Shown here: piece by piece, positions 12,601 through 26,155 of the stretch
Layout: each line of letters starts with the position of its first letter
Position numbering within the stretch: position 1 is the first letter of the stretch
Source: Cyanodermella asteris
Lineage: Eukaryota > Ascomycota > Lecanoromycetes > Ostropales > Stictidaceae
Direction of reading: 5' to 3'
DNA length: 64,000 nucleotides
Assembly (NCBI GenBank): GCA_900618795.1
Contig: UYJD01000010.1
Location: 586,980 to 650,979 of the forward strand
Notes under the pieces: model-generated
What the model was told of the DNA's origin: nothing
Seen by the model: the letters and a program-made list of their open reading frames with translations, nothing else
Databases searched by the model: none
Made by a program: the position numbers and the translations under genes

Positions 12601-15600
12601 CGGTTCCAAGCTGTCAGGACGACTGATAGTCTGCCCGTATGCCCTGAGGCAGATATCGTTCGCAGTCAGAGGCGGTGTGCGTTTCAGACCTCGTGCTTTG
12701 TTTGATCTTCCTAAGTAGGAATGGAGAGAGGGTTGAGGTGAGCACACGATGCTGTCTCGTGTACATGAACGAAGAGTCGTGGGGCGAAGACGGCACTGGA
12801 GGCATCTCAACACTTAATTATTCTCGAGAGCTCGAGTTTATTGTTCGCTGTTTGTACTAACATAGGCGCATAGGTTACCACTCAGTAATAAACTGCTGTT
12901 TCACTCAGACGTCCATAAATTGAGCTTTGCGAGGAAGCTTTTGTGATAACGAGGTACAGCTATGGGATCCACAAGCGGCGTCGTCTCATATCAGACACAT
13001 GCAAAGAGCACGATAATGCACTTGTGGGCCAGACAATTCAATAGTTTGTCGCATTGAAACATGATCAGATCCGACGCCGAAAACGCATTCGATTCGAAGT
13101 AAAATCCTTCAATCATGTGGTAGCGACTTTGCGGGTTTCGAAAAAGGTCTCTGCGGAGGCACTGTTCAAGTCGTAGAGCTTGCCTTGCGCAGAAGCCCTC
13201 GTTTCATCCAGTCAAGCAGCTCAAAATTCGAATTTATATATTACAGACCCCCAACGAGTGGTTGAGAGGTTCTGTCTTGACGCTTGCAAGTCGAAACTTC
13301 GTGGCTTGAAGAAATGTTCATGCAGGTCACGCGTGTAGTGCGAACTTTTCTCCGACCCATATTTCAGCCTTTTCACCACCAACCTCGAAAAAGAAGCAAC
13401 CGGACTGGCTGAGTCAGGAGCAACGGATCCACTGCAAGGACTGGTAGATTTTACAGTACAGCTGTATTCGGTTTCCATCGGCCACGGTCGCGTTGAGGTT
13501 TTGGCGGTTAAAATCTGCACTGCGTCTCGCTCACACGGACAATAACAGCAACTTGGATTTATTTGCTCAGCGGCAAAGTCCAGACGTGAGCCGCTAGCAA
13601 AGCAAAACCATGTTCATGTTGCTGCCCGGTCAACCTGACTACGGTACATCAGCTACTGTGCTTGGATGAAGAGCTTGAGGTTGCTGGGGCCGCTACCTCG
13701 TGACCGGCCAGGGCCAGCGCACCGCTCACGCTCAGTCCCAGTCACGCCTGATTCGGCCGCGTTCAGGTTACAATAGCGGCTCTCTACCAGCTGTGTGAGA
13801 GCAGAGCACGCCGTTTCCGGGAATCGACTGCTTGTCCTGCGAGTGACAAGAAACTCATCTGCATGAGCACGACTCTGGAACCTGCCTTCTGAGCCGCCGT
13901 GACAAGAGCCATCCAACTAGCCTACTAACTAGTATTGAAGCATCCGAAAACGGCACCGTATGGCCTGAGTTCACACGACCTGACAGCAGCCAAAGACCCT
14001 TGGTCCCTGCCCCAGACCGGCTATGTAGCCTATGTTGGATATGTAAGCTGGCCCTGAAGTCTCACAACAAGGTCAGCAGATCATCTCGTGCGCTGATGCA
14101 CTCAGCTTCGTTATCTTCCGTTCCGGCGCCTCCCATCAGCCCGTTCTCGTCCTGTTACCTTCTTTCATTCCTTTCTCCGCGTAAGTTGTGTTTCTCGCCG
14201 GTGGCTTTGCTCATGAGGTCGGCCTAAGACCTTCTCGAACCCGCGTGCATCAGCGTGAGCCATCTCAGCGGTCCGGTTCCGGGTTTCTCGTCTGGTTAGC
14301 TGCTCAGTGGTTATACTGATTTCGTTCCCGGCATGCGCTGTCCCCTGAGGTCCCTGATCGCGTCCCGTGATGCCTCCGTCTTTGTTGCAAGCGCTGAACG
14401 AGACGGCTACGATGCTATCTATTCACGACTGATCTAGCCGCCGCAACAGCTATGCGCCCGGTACCCTCATGACCGAATCCTCGCCAGAGCTGAGTGGTCG
14501 TGATCTGATCATGATCAGCGCTGGTCGACAAGCGCCACGCCCAGCACCTATCGCTCACCACCTCGATCACCACAAGTCCATGGAAGGCCTGAAGATCTTG
14601 CTGATCTGATGATGCATGCTAGGGGATCGAAGCGACTGTTGTCGCTGAGAATAGCCTACCCCTGACCCTTTCGCTGGTCTAGCTCCGCTGCAACAACGTG
14701 GCAAAGCACCTTCGCGGAGGCCGAGGGCGTGGTCATGGGATGCGTGTGCAGGATGCCACAAACACCGAGTGTGTATGGCCGCACACGGCAGCAGCCAGTG
14801 AACGCTCCATGCCGCGAATGAAGTGGTGACAGAAGCACAACGTCGTTTCAGAGTCCGTTTGCTACGGAACAAACTTACATCCGATGTACGATACTGTTGT
14901 GTGAGGTAGGAATCGTCTGTTAGAAATCGCTTGCAATATTTCAGATCACGTTTCTTCCAGCAAGCATCCGCAGGAATTATACATACACCCATAGTGTCTC
15001 ATCTGACCTGACTGATTGTACGCTTCGACAGCCTCTGACTTCCTTCGCCTATTGCTTCCGGCGTGGGAATGGTCGTTTGTTGGCACTGATCTGGTTCTTG
15101 CTTGACATTCACGATCCTATCGTACGTGGACAACGAATGGGGGACCGACCACGCCGTAGCCATGCAGCTTCGGCCTGCAGCTAACCGCACCCTGCAGCTT
15201 TCACTTCATGCGCCTCACGGCAAACAGTTAGCTCAGTCTGCGGTCTCCTCTCCACGATAGCACACCGTTCCACCCTCTGACATATTTTAACGAATAAACA
15301 TGAAACTCACACCATTGCGATTTTCACCGCCACCGGCAGTCTACAACCTTGGCTACCAAGACCCTCCACACGTGGGCGAGCTCCTCGAACGCCTTCAACA
15401 CGGGTCGCTCAATCCTGAATCCTCAATGGCAACCTCCAACCCGACCTGTCCACTCTTCTATGATCCTTCTGGCTTCGTTCAAGACACCACCGTGCCGCAG
15501 TGATGCATCATCTCACCCGCGGAAAAGCTCCGAGACTCGACCTTTGGAGTCGGCGTTGTTGCAAACGAACATGGCACGACCGTCGCGGTCCGCGCCCGTC

Positions 15601-18600
15601 CAAGTGAGAACGGCACCGAAATGTGATACCAAAATCCTCCATCATCACTGTCACATTGTGAGATCAAGCAAGGCAAGTTTAGGAGAATTAACGTCGATGA
15701 GATACGACGTAGGTCGCTCATCACACGACAGTGGTGTGAAATCCGACGGACATTAGATCGACACGAAAAACGGTACGGAATCCTTTGTGACTATAGATCT
15801 GAAGACGCCACTTCTCTTGAATCAGTGCTGATCGCCCTGGCCCCAAATCGGGGTTGCTCGGGAATCTCATCGTCCACACAGGCATAGAGCTTGGCGGCTC
15901 GTCACCGCCGTGATTGTCATGACCTGAGGGATCTGAATCGATTTCAGAACGAAGGAACGGACGAAGGATGCGGGAAAAAGAAGCTTGTTGATGGTGGTGC
16001 TGACTGGACGGGGATGTCTTGCCAGTCGCTACTTTGACGTAGTTCTCACGACGGCTTCGCATCAAGGCGTGCTTGAAATTGATATTCGCATTGAATAATG
16101 GATTGTTCGCGATACGCTACTTGGAGCAGTGGTCTGATAGAGTTGTGCTGATTTGCGAGTGGAGATGAGCTCAACGATGTTGCTCGGCGCGTGGCTTGAC
16201 GTAACGTTCCACAATCGTATGAGGGGGGGGCATGACCAAGGTTGGATTGTTCATGGTGGGAAAGAATAGCTCGACCTCGAATCCTGCACCTCGCACCTCA
16301 GCAGATCAAATTATTTCCTCTTCACAACCACCGGCGATTGGAATGAGAGATGATTTCAAGATTCGATCTCGAGCGAGTTACGTCGCAAGAAACCCAGCAC
16401 GCCATATAAGCCCTCCCCATGTGTTCACCACATAGTTCTTGCTAACCCTCTCGGCCCCCTTGGGCTCCTACTCATTCACGTCCCAGTGTTTCGAAGGAGT
16501 AAATCAAAGCTTCCCGAATACGTCAGTGCACCCTCTCACGAGCGGAGGAGGTGCGTACGGTCACGATTTCCCACGCCATGGAGTATCCTGTATCGCACGA
16601 GCGGGTTGCGGAGATGCCCTCTACAAAAAGCAGTGCACCGTGCTGGGTGCGCGTACAATACAGCTACCGTAGTAGCGACGGCTTTCACTGGCCACTCGCC
16701 AAATCTGATAAGGCGCCCGCGCCGCAACGTGCTAACACACGCATAGCTCTGGTTGGCAAAGCGCGATACTGCGCCGCTCATGGGGATGCCGTTTCGAAGG
16801 ATTTCCGGATGGTCAAGTCGCCGTGCGGTGAAGGAGGTCTCACCTTGGTCGCGGCTTGGGAGAGAAATACGATGGGATTCGTTGGTTTGAAGTTGGGAGA
16901 GTAGGTACAGTACGTGCTCGGAGGCGTTCGAGCTGTGGATTTCCGAGGAGGGAAATCCTTTCGTGGGAGTGTTATCGGGCCCCCCGGATTCACCATTGGA
17001 TTCAGGCGACTACGTACGAGTTGTGGTACCGATCACTCCAGGTTGTGGTTGTTTGGTGACGATCGAAACTTCTTGGGGTGTTTTGATACCTGTTTCTGGA
17101 TTGTTTGGCGATATGGCATTCGGAGGTGGTGAGAGCTAGTCGTGGAGAATCTCGGTCGGAATGGAGGAAAAGAGGCAGGTATCTTGTTTGACGTCGGAGC
17201 TGTGATTCTGTGACGAGCTCCTACGATGCTCGTGCTGCTGTTACATTGTTTCGCCATGGCATGATGGTGTCAAAACGGTCACAATGCAAGTTTGGAAAGA
17301 CGACGGGTCGTTGTCGAAACTTGGCGTTGTTGACGTGCGGAAACGAACGACGAGCTTTGAAGCTGCGCTCGCGAATCGAGACGAGGGCCAGCTTCGGCGT
17401 GGTTACTTTATGTGGCAATTCATTGTCGAGGTGATAGATCCTGAAACCTCTCTGATCCGAGAGGTCGATCCAAAAACTCCTGCACACCACTACGCCAGAC
17501 CACAAACCGATCTCAGCTCAAGAGGTTGGCCCATTGAAAGACCATTGAGGCTCAGAACCATTCAACGTCACCCAAAAGCTCCAACAGCCTTGGCAGCTGC
17601 AAAGACTGTTGCAAAGCACGCACACACAGCAGCAGCGGCCTCAAGACTTATCTCGGGCCCCATCGTCCAATCAGACCACCCCATCTGCCGGATCACCTCT
17701 CGTCCAGCCTGGACATGCCAAAACAGGAAGCTCGACCACGGCACGTCCCAGCACCACGGTTACGGGCACTCACGCGCACATGGCCGATTGCCCCGCCGAT
17801 TATGCGTCGGCGAGCTGACCAGCCAGCTGCCGGCGCAAGACACCACCACGCAGCTGCTAGTCCACCATCCTCGCCGGCGACAGGCGCGCTAACAGGGGGA
17901 GACTCGGCCTCTTGACGGGCCTGCCTGGGCGTGATGGGTGGATGTGTGGTACGGCGCGGCCGGGACGGTGTTTGCGGCTTGTCTAGGTCCGAATCGAGCA
18001 AGCGGGCGCGAGAGGTGTGGTCGCCGATTCGTTTTGGTGCTTGTCATGTGAAGGTGCTTGCCTTGGGGCTTGTAGAGTCTGTTGAGGAAGGGTTCAAGCT
18101 GATTGCTGGTGATTGGGGACTGTTGGTGCCGATGTCAAGCCATTGGCAGTGCCTAGAGTACGAAGCTGCGCTGAACATCGTCGTGATTGTTGGATTTGCA
18201 GGTCACGCCGGGGAGAGCGAAGGCTGTGATTATGAATCATGGTATGTTTACGCGGTGTTCAAGGCTTGGTAGAGTTATGTGAACAACGGCATCAGCTGAG
18301 GTTCACCCCGCCAGTTGACGTGATACGCCAGAGCTTGTGGCACGTTCAAGCCTCATGTACCTTTATGAACAGACAGACATAAGCCTCATGTCTTTGAAGG
18401 CAGCCACGATCGAAGCCGTCGCCATGCTGTCAGCGTATGAAATCGTGGATTCACGTGAAGTCGCTGGCGAAAACATCATTTGATAGTTGATCCTGCACGG
18501 ATGGCGATGTTTGTTGTGCATAACTTTTGGCAGGCTCAGCTGAAGCTCTCCGATCTCACGGCTGACCCCAAACCGGTGGAACAAGCTGCGAGCAGACATA

Positions 18601-18751
18601 AGCAACCGTCAACCATATAAGTAACCACTGAACGAAAATTCGTTCGGATCGACCATGTTTCGCCTTGTCGGCACATGCATTTATCGCCATTTTCATTGTC
18701 ATACCATGTTAAGAAGTTGAGTCACGACAAAAGCAGGGATCGCATACGAGC

Positions 18752-19150
18752 ATGGCAGCCGGGACGGGACCAGCGAGACCACAGACACGGATTCAGAGGT
18801 CAAAGCAACACCATGACACTTCGACCTTCGATCTCATGGCCCTTCCACTGGAAATCACGACGAGGATTGTCAGCGAGGTCGTATTGGCCGATAATGAAAG
18901 CAAGAACTGGCAAGACTCATTCGCGCTCGGCGAAACGAATCGGATATTGCGGCGAGAGGTGCGCCTTCGACTCAGGCAGAACGCGCTGGACATTACACGA
19001 GACAACGACATTCCCTGGCTTGTGATTACATTCATGAAGAGGGTACATGATTATAGCCCTGCACTGGTCGACTTTATCTGCGAGAAGTTCGATGCAAAGG
19101 CGGCGTGGAAGAAATGCGGAATCAGTGTTACCGATCAACTTTTACAATGA
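18752..19150 (+). CDS. Hypothetical short F-box-like protein, possibly a fragment
   Basis: An open frame of 132 residues from an ATG at 18752. Residues about 28-45 (FDLMALPLEITTRIVSEVV) resemble the start of a fungal F-box (hydrophobic, Leu-Pro, Glu, Ile motif), which would bind Skp1 in an SCF ubiquitin ligase. The following residues are charged and helical in character. No substrate-binding repeats follow. After the stop the same frame stays open for about 35 more codons (to about 19255), so this may be a truncated gene, a relic, or the first exon of a longer gene. No intron joins the pieces cleanly. I rate the F-box call as tentative and the coding status as uncertain. Confidence 0.35.
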   Translation: MAAGTGPARPQTRIQRSKQHHDTSTFDLMALPLEITTRIVSEVVLADNESKNWQDSFALGETNRILRREVRLRLRQNALDITRDNDIPWLVITFMKRVHDYSPALVDFICEKFDAKAAWKKCGISVTDQLLQ

Positions 19151-20108
19151 GGATGTTTGGAAATTGGGCTGCAGGACAGCATACGAGACGTCGGCGATGC
19201 GCCGGATAATACTCGGAATATCGTTAATGAAATTGGGTTCGAATCATGGTTGTGAAAGCAATATAGACGTCTGATCAACACCTGACGCAATAGGTGTGAA
19301 AGTAGATACATAGATACTTGCTTGGTGGGGTAAGCCGTACCTTTGCAAGGCCTCGAATCTTGACACTTTGACTTCGGGGCAACGGGCTAATTCAACAATG
19401 AATCATTCCTCGTGATCTGCATGAATTCCGAGTCATAGCTGGAGTATTCAATCTGACATTGCCGAGTGGAGTGGAGGTTTTGGAGAATTTAGCCCACGCA
19501 CGAGCCCCTCGAAGATGATTCAACGTCAGCAGTCGACGAAGACGCATCTCGCCGCCACGACTGATGACTCTGAAATCCAACCCTATGGATGAGCTGTTGA
19601 TTCATACCATCCTGCCGATTCCCAGCTCCATCGATACAAGAACCAGGCCGGAGACCGCCTGGCGGACGAGTCTCGCTAGCCATTGCCTTGTCCCGGTCGC
19701 ATAGACTATTTTGACGAGTCTGCTGACCAGCCTGCCAGCTCATCACTGGCATCCACCTTGTTCCCCCTCGGGCTCTGCCACATCCTAAGCTCCAACACGC
19801 GCCCTGCTGGCTCAACCCTGTGCTCCTTATTGAGGTTTAGCATTTGCTTCACCGCTACTTTGTGTGTCGACGAGCCCCATCGCCCCCAGCGTGATCGACA
19901 TCTGCACGCTGCAGACCCAGACGCCCGGCAGCGCCACCATCGCCTGTCTTTGGATACCGACCACACTCTGCGACGTCGTGTAATCTCGACTCTGCCGGGT
20001 GGGTATACGCCATTATCTGGCCTGTCACGCCAATTTGCGAGCGCTCGTGGGGCAGGAAAGGTGCTCCATCCGGGATATCGATCTTTCGGTACGCTGTCAC
20101 GAACGATC
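19151..20108. other. Intergenic and leader DNA upstream of the zinc-finger gene
   Basis: The first part may be a remnant of the F-box-like frame. The remainder is the presumed promoter and leader of the gene that starts at 20109. An open frame (19683-20135) runs into that start codon in phase, but it is rich in His, Arg, Ser and Leu and looks like leader sequence. Confidence 0.45.
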
Positions 20109-23100
20109 ATGGCCGATCAAACTGCAAGTAAGTAACCTCATTTCTTGTATCGCAAACAAGCACCTTCTCCATCGCATACTGCCCACTATTGGATCGTTCT
20201 ACTGGAGGCATCCATTCCCGCAAAACACCTGACTGGCGTGCTGGATTACCAGTCTCGACCCCTGCATCGATGCTGGCATGCTCAATACCAGTGATTTCTG
20301 TCACGAGGCGATCTGCAGCACGGCTCTTCCAGCTCCATGTCTCTAGACCTCTTCTCCAGACAGCCTCATTCTCTAATACTCTTCCATTCGGCCTCTAGAG
20401 GCCGCCCAATTTGAGCATCATGCCTGCCGATCATCTGGCAAGAGGACGCGTTTCTCGTTGCCGAGAACCCCTAATGCATACGCATTTCGGGTCCTTGTGA
20501 GAGTGCTTGTATCCCATGCAGTTGCTCACAAGGAACACTCAACTCGTGTTCTCCATTTAGGCTGTTCGGGGATGAGCAGTTCCACGGTCGGCATTGCTGA
20601 CATTCCTCTTTGCTAGACCCTGTCGTTGCAGCATCTGCACATTCAGCACCGCGGGCCACACGCGGTGGTCATCCGAACAGAGGTGGTCGAAGACGGGGCC
20701 TCGTCCAGGGCCAAGTCAAGGCCCAGGTTGCTTGTCGATTCTATGCACGAGGGGGTAAGTCACGCCTTGATTTTTTTTTGTCTTGTGTGTTGTTTGTTGG
20801 AACCGTTGGGCAGCGATCAATATGCCTGGCCTGCTTTCAACCTTTCGTTCGTGACAATTCGAGTCATACCGTTCGGAACGAGAAAGAGACCAGCTCTAGC
20901 TCCCGCTGCTGGCTGAGTGCATTAAGATGAGCTCAAATGGGCCTCGTTCCAGGCTAATGGAGACGTTAATGTATCAAGGCAAGACTCCGTTGAGCTTGGT
21001 TGCGCCTAGCGTGATGTATCGGGTGCCGTGACGTGTCTATCTACGAAAGCGTTAAAACCATTGAAGCGCGCGCAACTTTGACGACTACGGCAACTGGATA
21101 CGCCTTGCAACTGCTGGGAAATTGATGCTGGGCCAAAACCTCTCTACCGTGGGCATACCCGACAAAGTCCCTTCTTCGATTAACTTGGTGACAGCTCCAA
21201 TTTTTCAGTCCCTGACATTTTTTTCGAGCTGCAATGACCATTCAATCTCTCTTCGGTAGCAACATGAAGGCAGACCAAAGGAAGGTGCCCCGATGAATCT
21301 TATGCAACGGATAGAAGCAAGGGCGCCCTTATGCGTTCGTTGTCGAATGGACCGTTGCTTCAAGTCCAGCTTGAACATCGGAGTCTTGACTCTCCTGATA
21401 TCGCGGTCGATTGAACTTCGCACTCGCAATTTTTTTTCCCTTCTGGTGTTGCCACTCGACTGTGTAACTAATCAACAAAAGATGAACTGTTTTGATCATC
21501 AAAGTCCATATCACTCTTTGAGCTTCTTCTGATTCGCGGACAGGTTGTCGGGCTGGAGACGCGTGTCCATATCTTCACGATCCCTCCGTACAAGTTCACT
21601 CTGCCGCGCCAAAATCACAAATCGAGCAAGACGTAGGAGAACAATCACCAACAGTGGCTGATAGCGAAGCTCCAGCACCAGCTCGCAATTTTCAGGCTCC
21701 TCCAGTAGCTGCGTCAAGAGTAGTCCAGAAACCGGTCACCAAGGCACAACAACAAGATCCTCGAAGGTTCCAAATTGATCAATTGAAACGTCGTTTTGAT
21801 CCATCTGAAATCAATCTGAACGATGGCACGACCCTCACTTTCAAGCTTACGCCATCCGACCCAGACTTTCCGTTTGATCTGGAGGGTGGTCTGCATTGCG
21901 TCTTGTTCGTTCCACAGTCATTTCCACAAGCTGTGCCAACTTTGAGGATTACGAACAAGGAGATGGGGCGTGGCTTCCAGATCAATGTGGAGAAGGGGTT
22001 TGCAACAATCACATCAACGTCGAAGAAATCCACTTTGCTGGGATTGATGAACAGCCTCGACCGCCAGCTGGAATCTCTCCTGACAGGAAAGGAGGCAGAG
22101 ACCATCAAGATCATCAGGAACGCGAACGATAAGTCAGAACCTCTGCCTGAACTCGAACAGCCACCACCATCGCCGCCGCCGCCAGACATCGACGTTCCTG
22201 TCTTCACAGGCCCCGTATACTCGCCGCAGCAAATCAACGATGCAGAAATCAAGCGAAGGATGGAAGTACGCCAGCTTGAAGCACGTCTTGGTCGACAGCC
22301 TCGTTTCGAGAAGGCGACGGACGGACTGAGCTACATGCTACCAATTGAGCCACGCAGACGTCAGGACCTACCAGTGCTGCTTCAAAACGTGAGTACAGTC
22401 GAAGTTGCCGTACCAAGACTGTATCCACTCGAACCCTGCAAGATACGCTTGTTTGGTGTACAGCCTGCTGCTGCAGAGAATGCGGAGCTAGCCTTCGCTC
22501 AGTACGTCAAAAAGCAGATGCAGGATGGCAAGGCAAGCAATCTGCTCGGGTACATGAACTATCTAGCAAGCAACCTGCACATCCTGGCAACAACGCCCGT
22601 GCCGAAGGGAGACCCGTCGATAGCCCAGCTTGAGAACCTAAGCATGAAGCCTGTGACCGCCAGTGGGAGCACCGACGTCTCCAAGGCTAGCGAAACCCCT
22701 CAGATCGAAATTCAGGACGAATATCGACCACATCTATATCACGTTTCGAGACCTCCCGAGTGGGATGCCCAATTCGGCGACGAGAACGATTCAGATACAG
22801 ATGAGTCATATGAAGACGACGATGAATACGACGAGGAAGCGGACGGCTCGGTTCCAGCCGAGGACGAACCTGAAGATACCGGCCCTGAACGCGGCATAAT
22901 GCTATCATTTCCTTTCCTTGAGCTGCATGGAATCGAGATACTCGAGCTGGTTTCTTTGGCTATCACAGTCCGTTGCACGAGATGCAAGGACAATCTCGAT
23001 GTGACCAAATTGAGGCATGACTCTCCTCGGATTGAGACGTGTAAAAAGTGCAATCAGGGTTTTGGCATTGGTAAGTTATTGGTCCATTTTTGACTGGACT

Positions 23101-25750
23101 TTTTGGTCTTGCGAGCTGTTATGGCCGTGGTGTCCAACGGAGATTTGAAGCGGATCGCCAATTTTCACATATACAAGCTTCGTGTTCGAGTCCATGGCCA
23201 GGTTAGTATGTTCCTTACTGGGATTCTTGCTAACCACCTGTGCAGGCTTCCGCCGTGACTTGATGCATGTCAACTCTGTTCGTGCAGGGTATCTCGACTT
23301 GGATGGTTGCACGATACTCGACTTGCTTCCAAGGTAAGTGTGCTGTCTCCTTAACGCGAACTTGACTCTGGTGTCATAGCGATCGATCTGCACCGGACTC
23401 TATGCGTGATGCTAGTATCTGTTCGCCTGCCAGGTTTCTGGCGGCGAGCTTTGTTGTATATTTGAAACTGATCAACGAGTCTATACCGTGACGTACCTCA
23501 AAACGGGTCAAGCCTGCATGTCCATGCTGTCTGAGCTCAGTAATCTTATTCAAAGCATCTGCAACAACGACATTCAGCTGAACTTTCATCTAGTCGATTC
23601 ATACCCACGTGCTCTGAATGCTCCACCGCTCAGCCCGAGCCCGGGGTTGAGTCAGTACGAGGCGACGGTACCATGGCGTTCTGCAGAGAATGCCACAAGC
23701 GGATGAGTAAGTGCGCCTTTGGTTTGAGCGATTTCTCTACCTCGCTGTTCAATTTTGGTTTGTCACCAAGGACGGTTGTCCTCGGAACGAGGCGAGGCCC
23801 CTGTTGAGACCTTGTTCGTATTTGCCAGGATGTGCTGCAAATAGGCCTGTCCTTTGCACGTCTTTGACCATATGGCAACCCAATACGATGTGCGGCTTTC
23901 CAAGGTCAAAGACGCTTTTGTGCAGCAGGTCACAAGTGCCGCTCGCATTGACGTCGTTGTTGCACCTTCTTGTCAACGCCCTTCCCGGGACCTGCTCCGT
24001 GAACAGCGCTTTGACAACGCGGGGATCCGGTGGCATAGCTTATCACTAAACACCTCACTCCTGCGGGAGCTCACTCTGAATTTCTAATCGAGTCTACACG
24101 AACGGTTGAAAGCCATGAGCTAACGGGGAATCAGGCTTCAAGATACCGGAAGTCAAATTCCTTCAAGTTTCGGCGTCTTCAGGTAAGCCGCAGCCAAAGC
24201 ACGAATTCATTCCGGCCTTGAGCTGGCCAAGGCCTGTATGCGAAAGCTTCTTCCGCGGGTTGCAACGGCCAGATAAGCTTCTATGCCAGATGCTTAGCGA
24301 TGCAAGGTATGTCGGGAGTCTTTGAACGCTTACTGACGGACTTTATCGATAGGCACGAAACATCGCCCACCACCACGTCGCAAGGTTCGTGCGCAAGCTT
24401 CCCCTGCATTGCATACTGTGTACACCTTTTCCTCTACTACACATGATCGAATTTCCGATAAGGATTTATTGGCCATGTTCTTGCAGACGGCCGACGCGCT
24501 CTTCGCGATCCCAAATGCTAATGTTGCCCACCATTATGTATACTGATACTGATGCCTCAACAATTCAGGTGCGCGAGAACTTGGGCATCACCGCTGGCGC
24601 AGAGCTCCCGAATCGCGGCCGTTGCGAGCATTATCGAAAATCATATCGGTGGTTCCGGTAAGTTCATCCGTCTTTCGAGTTCTTCATCTGGTCTCGGTTC
24701 CCGCCTGCAGACATCTCTGGTGACGTGCATTCGTAAACGAGGCATCCCTGTCCTGTATCCCATACCACCATCGTTCCGAACGAAGTCCCCGCTATATGCA
24801 TACATGTCTGTTCCAAAGTACAGTTCATACGCAAGGTCAAGGTCATGTCTCAACACACCATACCGGAACGCTCGCCGCAAGCTGCCGCAGCGTCCTTGAA
24901 CCGAGACATTCACGTCCACTCCGGAAATATATTGCGTCAACGCACTCACCAGCAGGCAAGCAATTTGAATCAAGCAGCGCGGAGTCTTGAAACCTTGCGC
25001 TTCACAATGAGATGACCCGATCGACCTTGGCGACGTGTGCATGGACCAGTTTCCCCAGACTTCGTTGCCTGTTTCGGACAGCTCACATTCGCGTCTGAGA
25101 CAGAAGTGTCCGCGTCCTCGTGATCAGCGCACGTCTCAGATACCGCAATCGCTGGACCTAAACCAGAAGTCGGTCTCTACGGCGCAGTCCTCTACGGTCA
25201 ACTTGAGTTTCTGAGTTCTGAGGACCTTGGCGTCACTTTGCCACCGTCGCAAGCCGAAATATGGCTTGCGTACGGGACAATTCAGTGGAAACTCATTCTC
25301 ACATCATCGAGAAACCAGACACCGCGAAACTCTGCGAGAACTCGTCGAATTCCCCAAATCTTATCTCTCCCTCTTGTTCTTTTGTCTTGGAATACCCACT
25401 CTATGCATCGCCAAACCCAAGAAAGCATGACACTGACATTTCTCCTTCCCCTCAGATTCTCGTGCTGCCAGAAAGTTTTTCCCTGCGACAAGTGCCACGA
25501 CAACACCAGCGACCACCTGACCGAGTTTGCCAACCGCATGATCTGCGGCTGGTGCAGTCGCGAGCAGCTGTATCGGCCGGAGACGTGCGCGTTCTGCCGC
25601 AACAACGTCGTCGGCAAGCGGGGTGGTGGGTTCTGGGAGGGTGGCAAGGGGACGCGGGACAAGAATCTGATGAGTAGGAAGGATCCGCGCAAGTTTAAGC
25701 GGAGGACGGGGTTGAATGCGAAGGTTGGGGGAAGTAGCTCGAAGAAATAG
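20109..25750 (+). CDS. CCCH and CHY zinc-finger protein with unusually large introns
   Basis: Nine exons: 20109-20127, 20617-20754, 21544-23070, 23246-23333, 23594-23706, 24135-24182, 24353-24384, 24569-24657, 25456-25750. They join in frame to 782 residues. The joins are supported by GT-AG signals and by protein continuity. A CCCH finger (C46, C54, C60, H64) is itself split by intron 2. Residues about 125-225 form a conserved globular, possibly RWD-like, segment. About 465-500 is acidic. Paired CxxC motifs (CTRCKDN and CKKCNQG) sit near 530-560, then TCSECST and CRECHKRM, and finally the CHY finger (RCEHYRKSYRWFRFSCCQ, FPCDKCHD, CGWCSREQ). The fungal CHY family is conserved, but its molecular role is poorly defined; RNA binding through the CCCH finger is an inference. 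Introns are 489, 789, 175, 260, 428, 170, 184 and 798 bases, about 58% of the gene. Confidence 0.85.
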
Positions 25751-26155
25751 GTAGGGTACTCGAGGCGCAGTATGGGAGATGAGAGTTGATGAGAAATGTG
25801 AGATGAGAAGCTTGATGGATACGATTGTAGGTATTGTTTTCAAATAGATGCCTTCCGACAGCACTGCAGATCTCCTTCTACATTGCACCAGCTCTGATTT
25901 TGTTGGATGGTGTTTATCATAATCGTGTTGGTAGTGGTAACAATATTCGTCAATGTACATACAGCCTCACGTGCTAAATCAGCGCAGACGACATTGGTCG
26001 TACCATCATCTCCCATGCACATCGGCGCCACAATCTATGGACTCGCTACATCACAGAATCAAACCTCCTCTTGTGTGTTCTCTTCCGGGCAGACACGGTT
26101 CCGCCCTGAGCACGGCTTGGTGGTAAAGCATACGCTGGGTAAAGCCCTCAAGCTC
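25751..26155. other. Intergenic region between convergent gene ends
   Basis: This 405-base gap holds the 3' ends of the zinc-finger gene (plus strand) and HSE1 (minus strand). No other feature was seen. Confidence 0.7.

Larger units (their letters stand above)
8034..18751. other. Long gene-poor stretch, no supported gene
   Basis: Almost 11 kb without a recognisable gene. It holds homopolymer G and C runs and short direct repeats (9120-9450), a small hairpin (9500-9551), a TGG microsatellite (9595-9614), and a hydrophobic minus-strand open stretch (9877-10014) that could be a relic exon. Other open frames, such as 12424-12813 minus, 15349-15756 plus and 17284-17892 plus, show no family motif. 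No retroelement domains or long terminal repeats were seen. Confidence 0.5.

Noticed and set aside
15225-15290. tRNA-like A box (TTAGCTCAGTCTGCGG)
   Set aside because: No matching GGTTCRANNCC box downstream and no acceptor stem.
17284-17892. 202-codon plus-strand open frame in the gene-poor region
   Set aside because: No domain, changing composition along its length, and overlapping frames of similar length on both strands.
20128-25455. Box C/D snoRNAs inside the large introns of the zinc-finger gene
   Set aside because: A few C-box-like and D-box-like words occur, but no pair had the right spacing together with a terminal stem. I could not support a call by eye.
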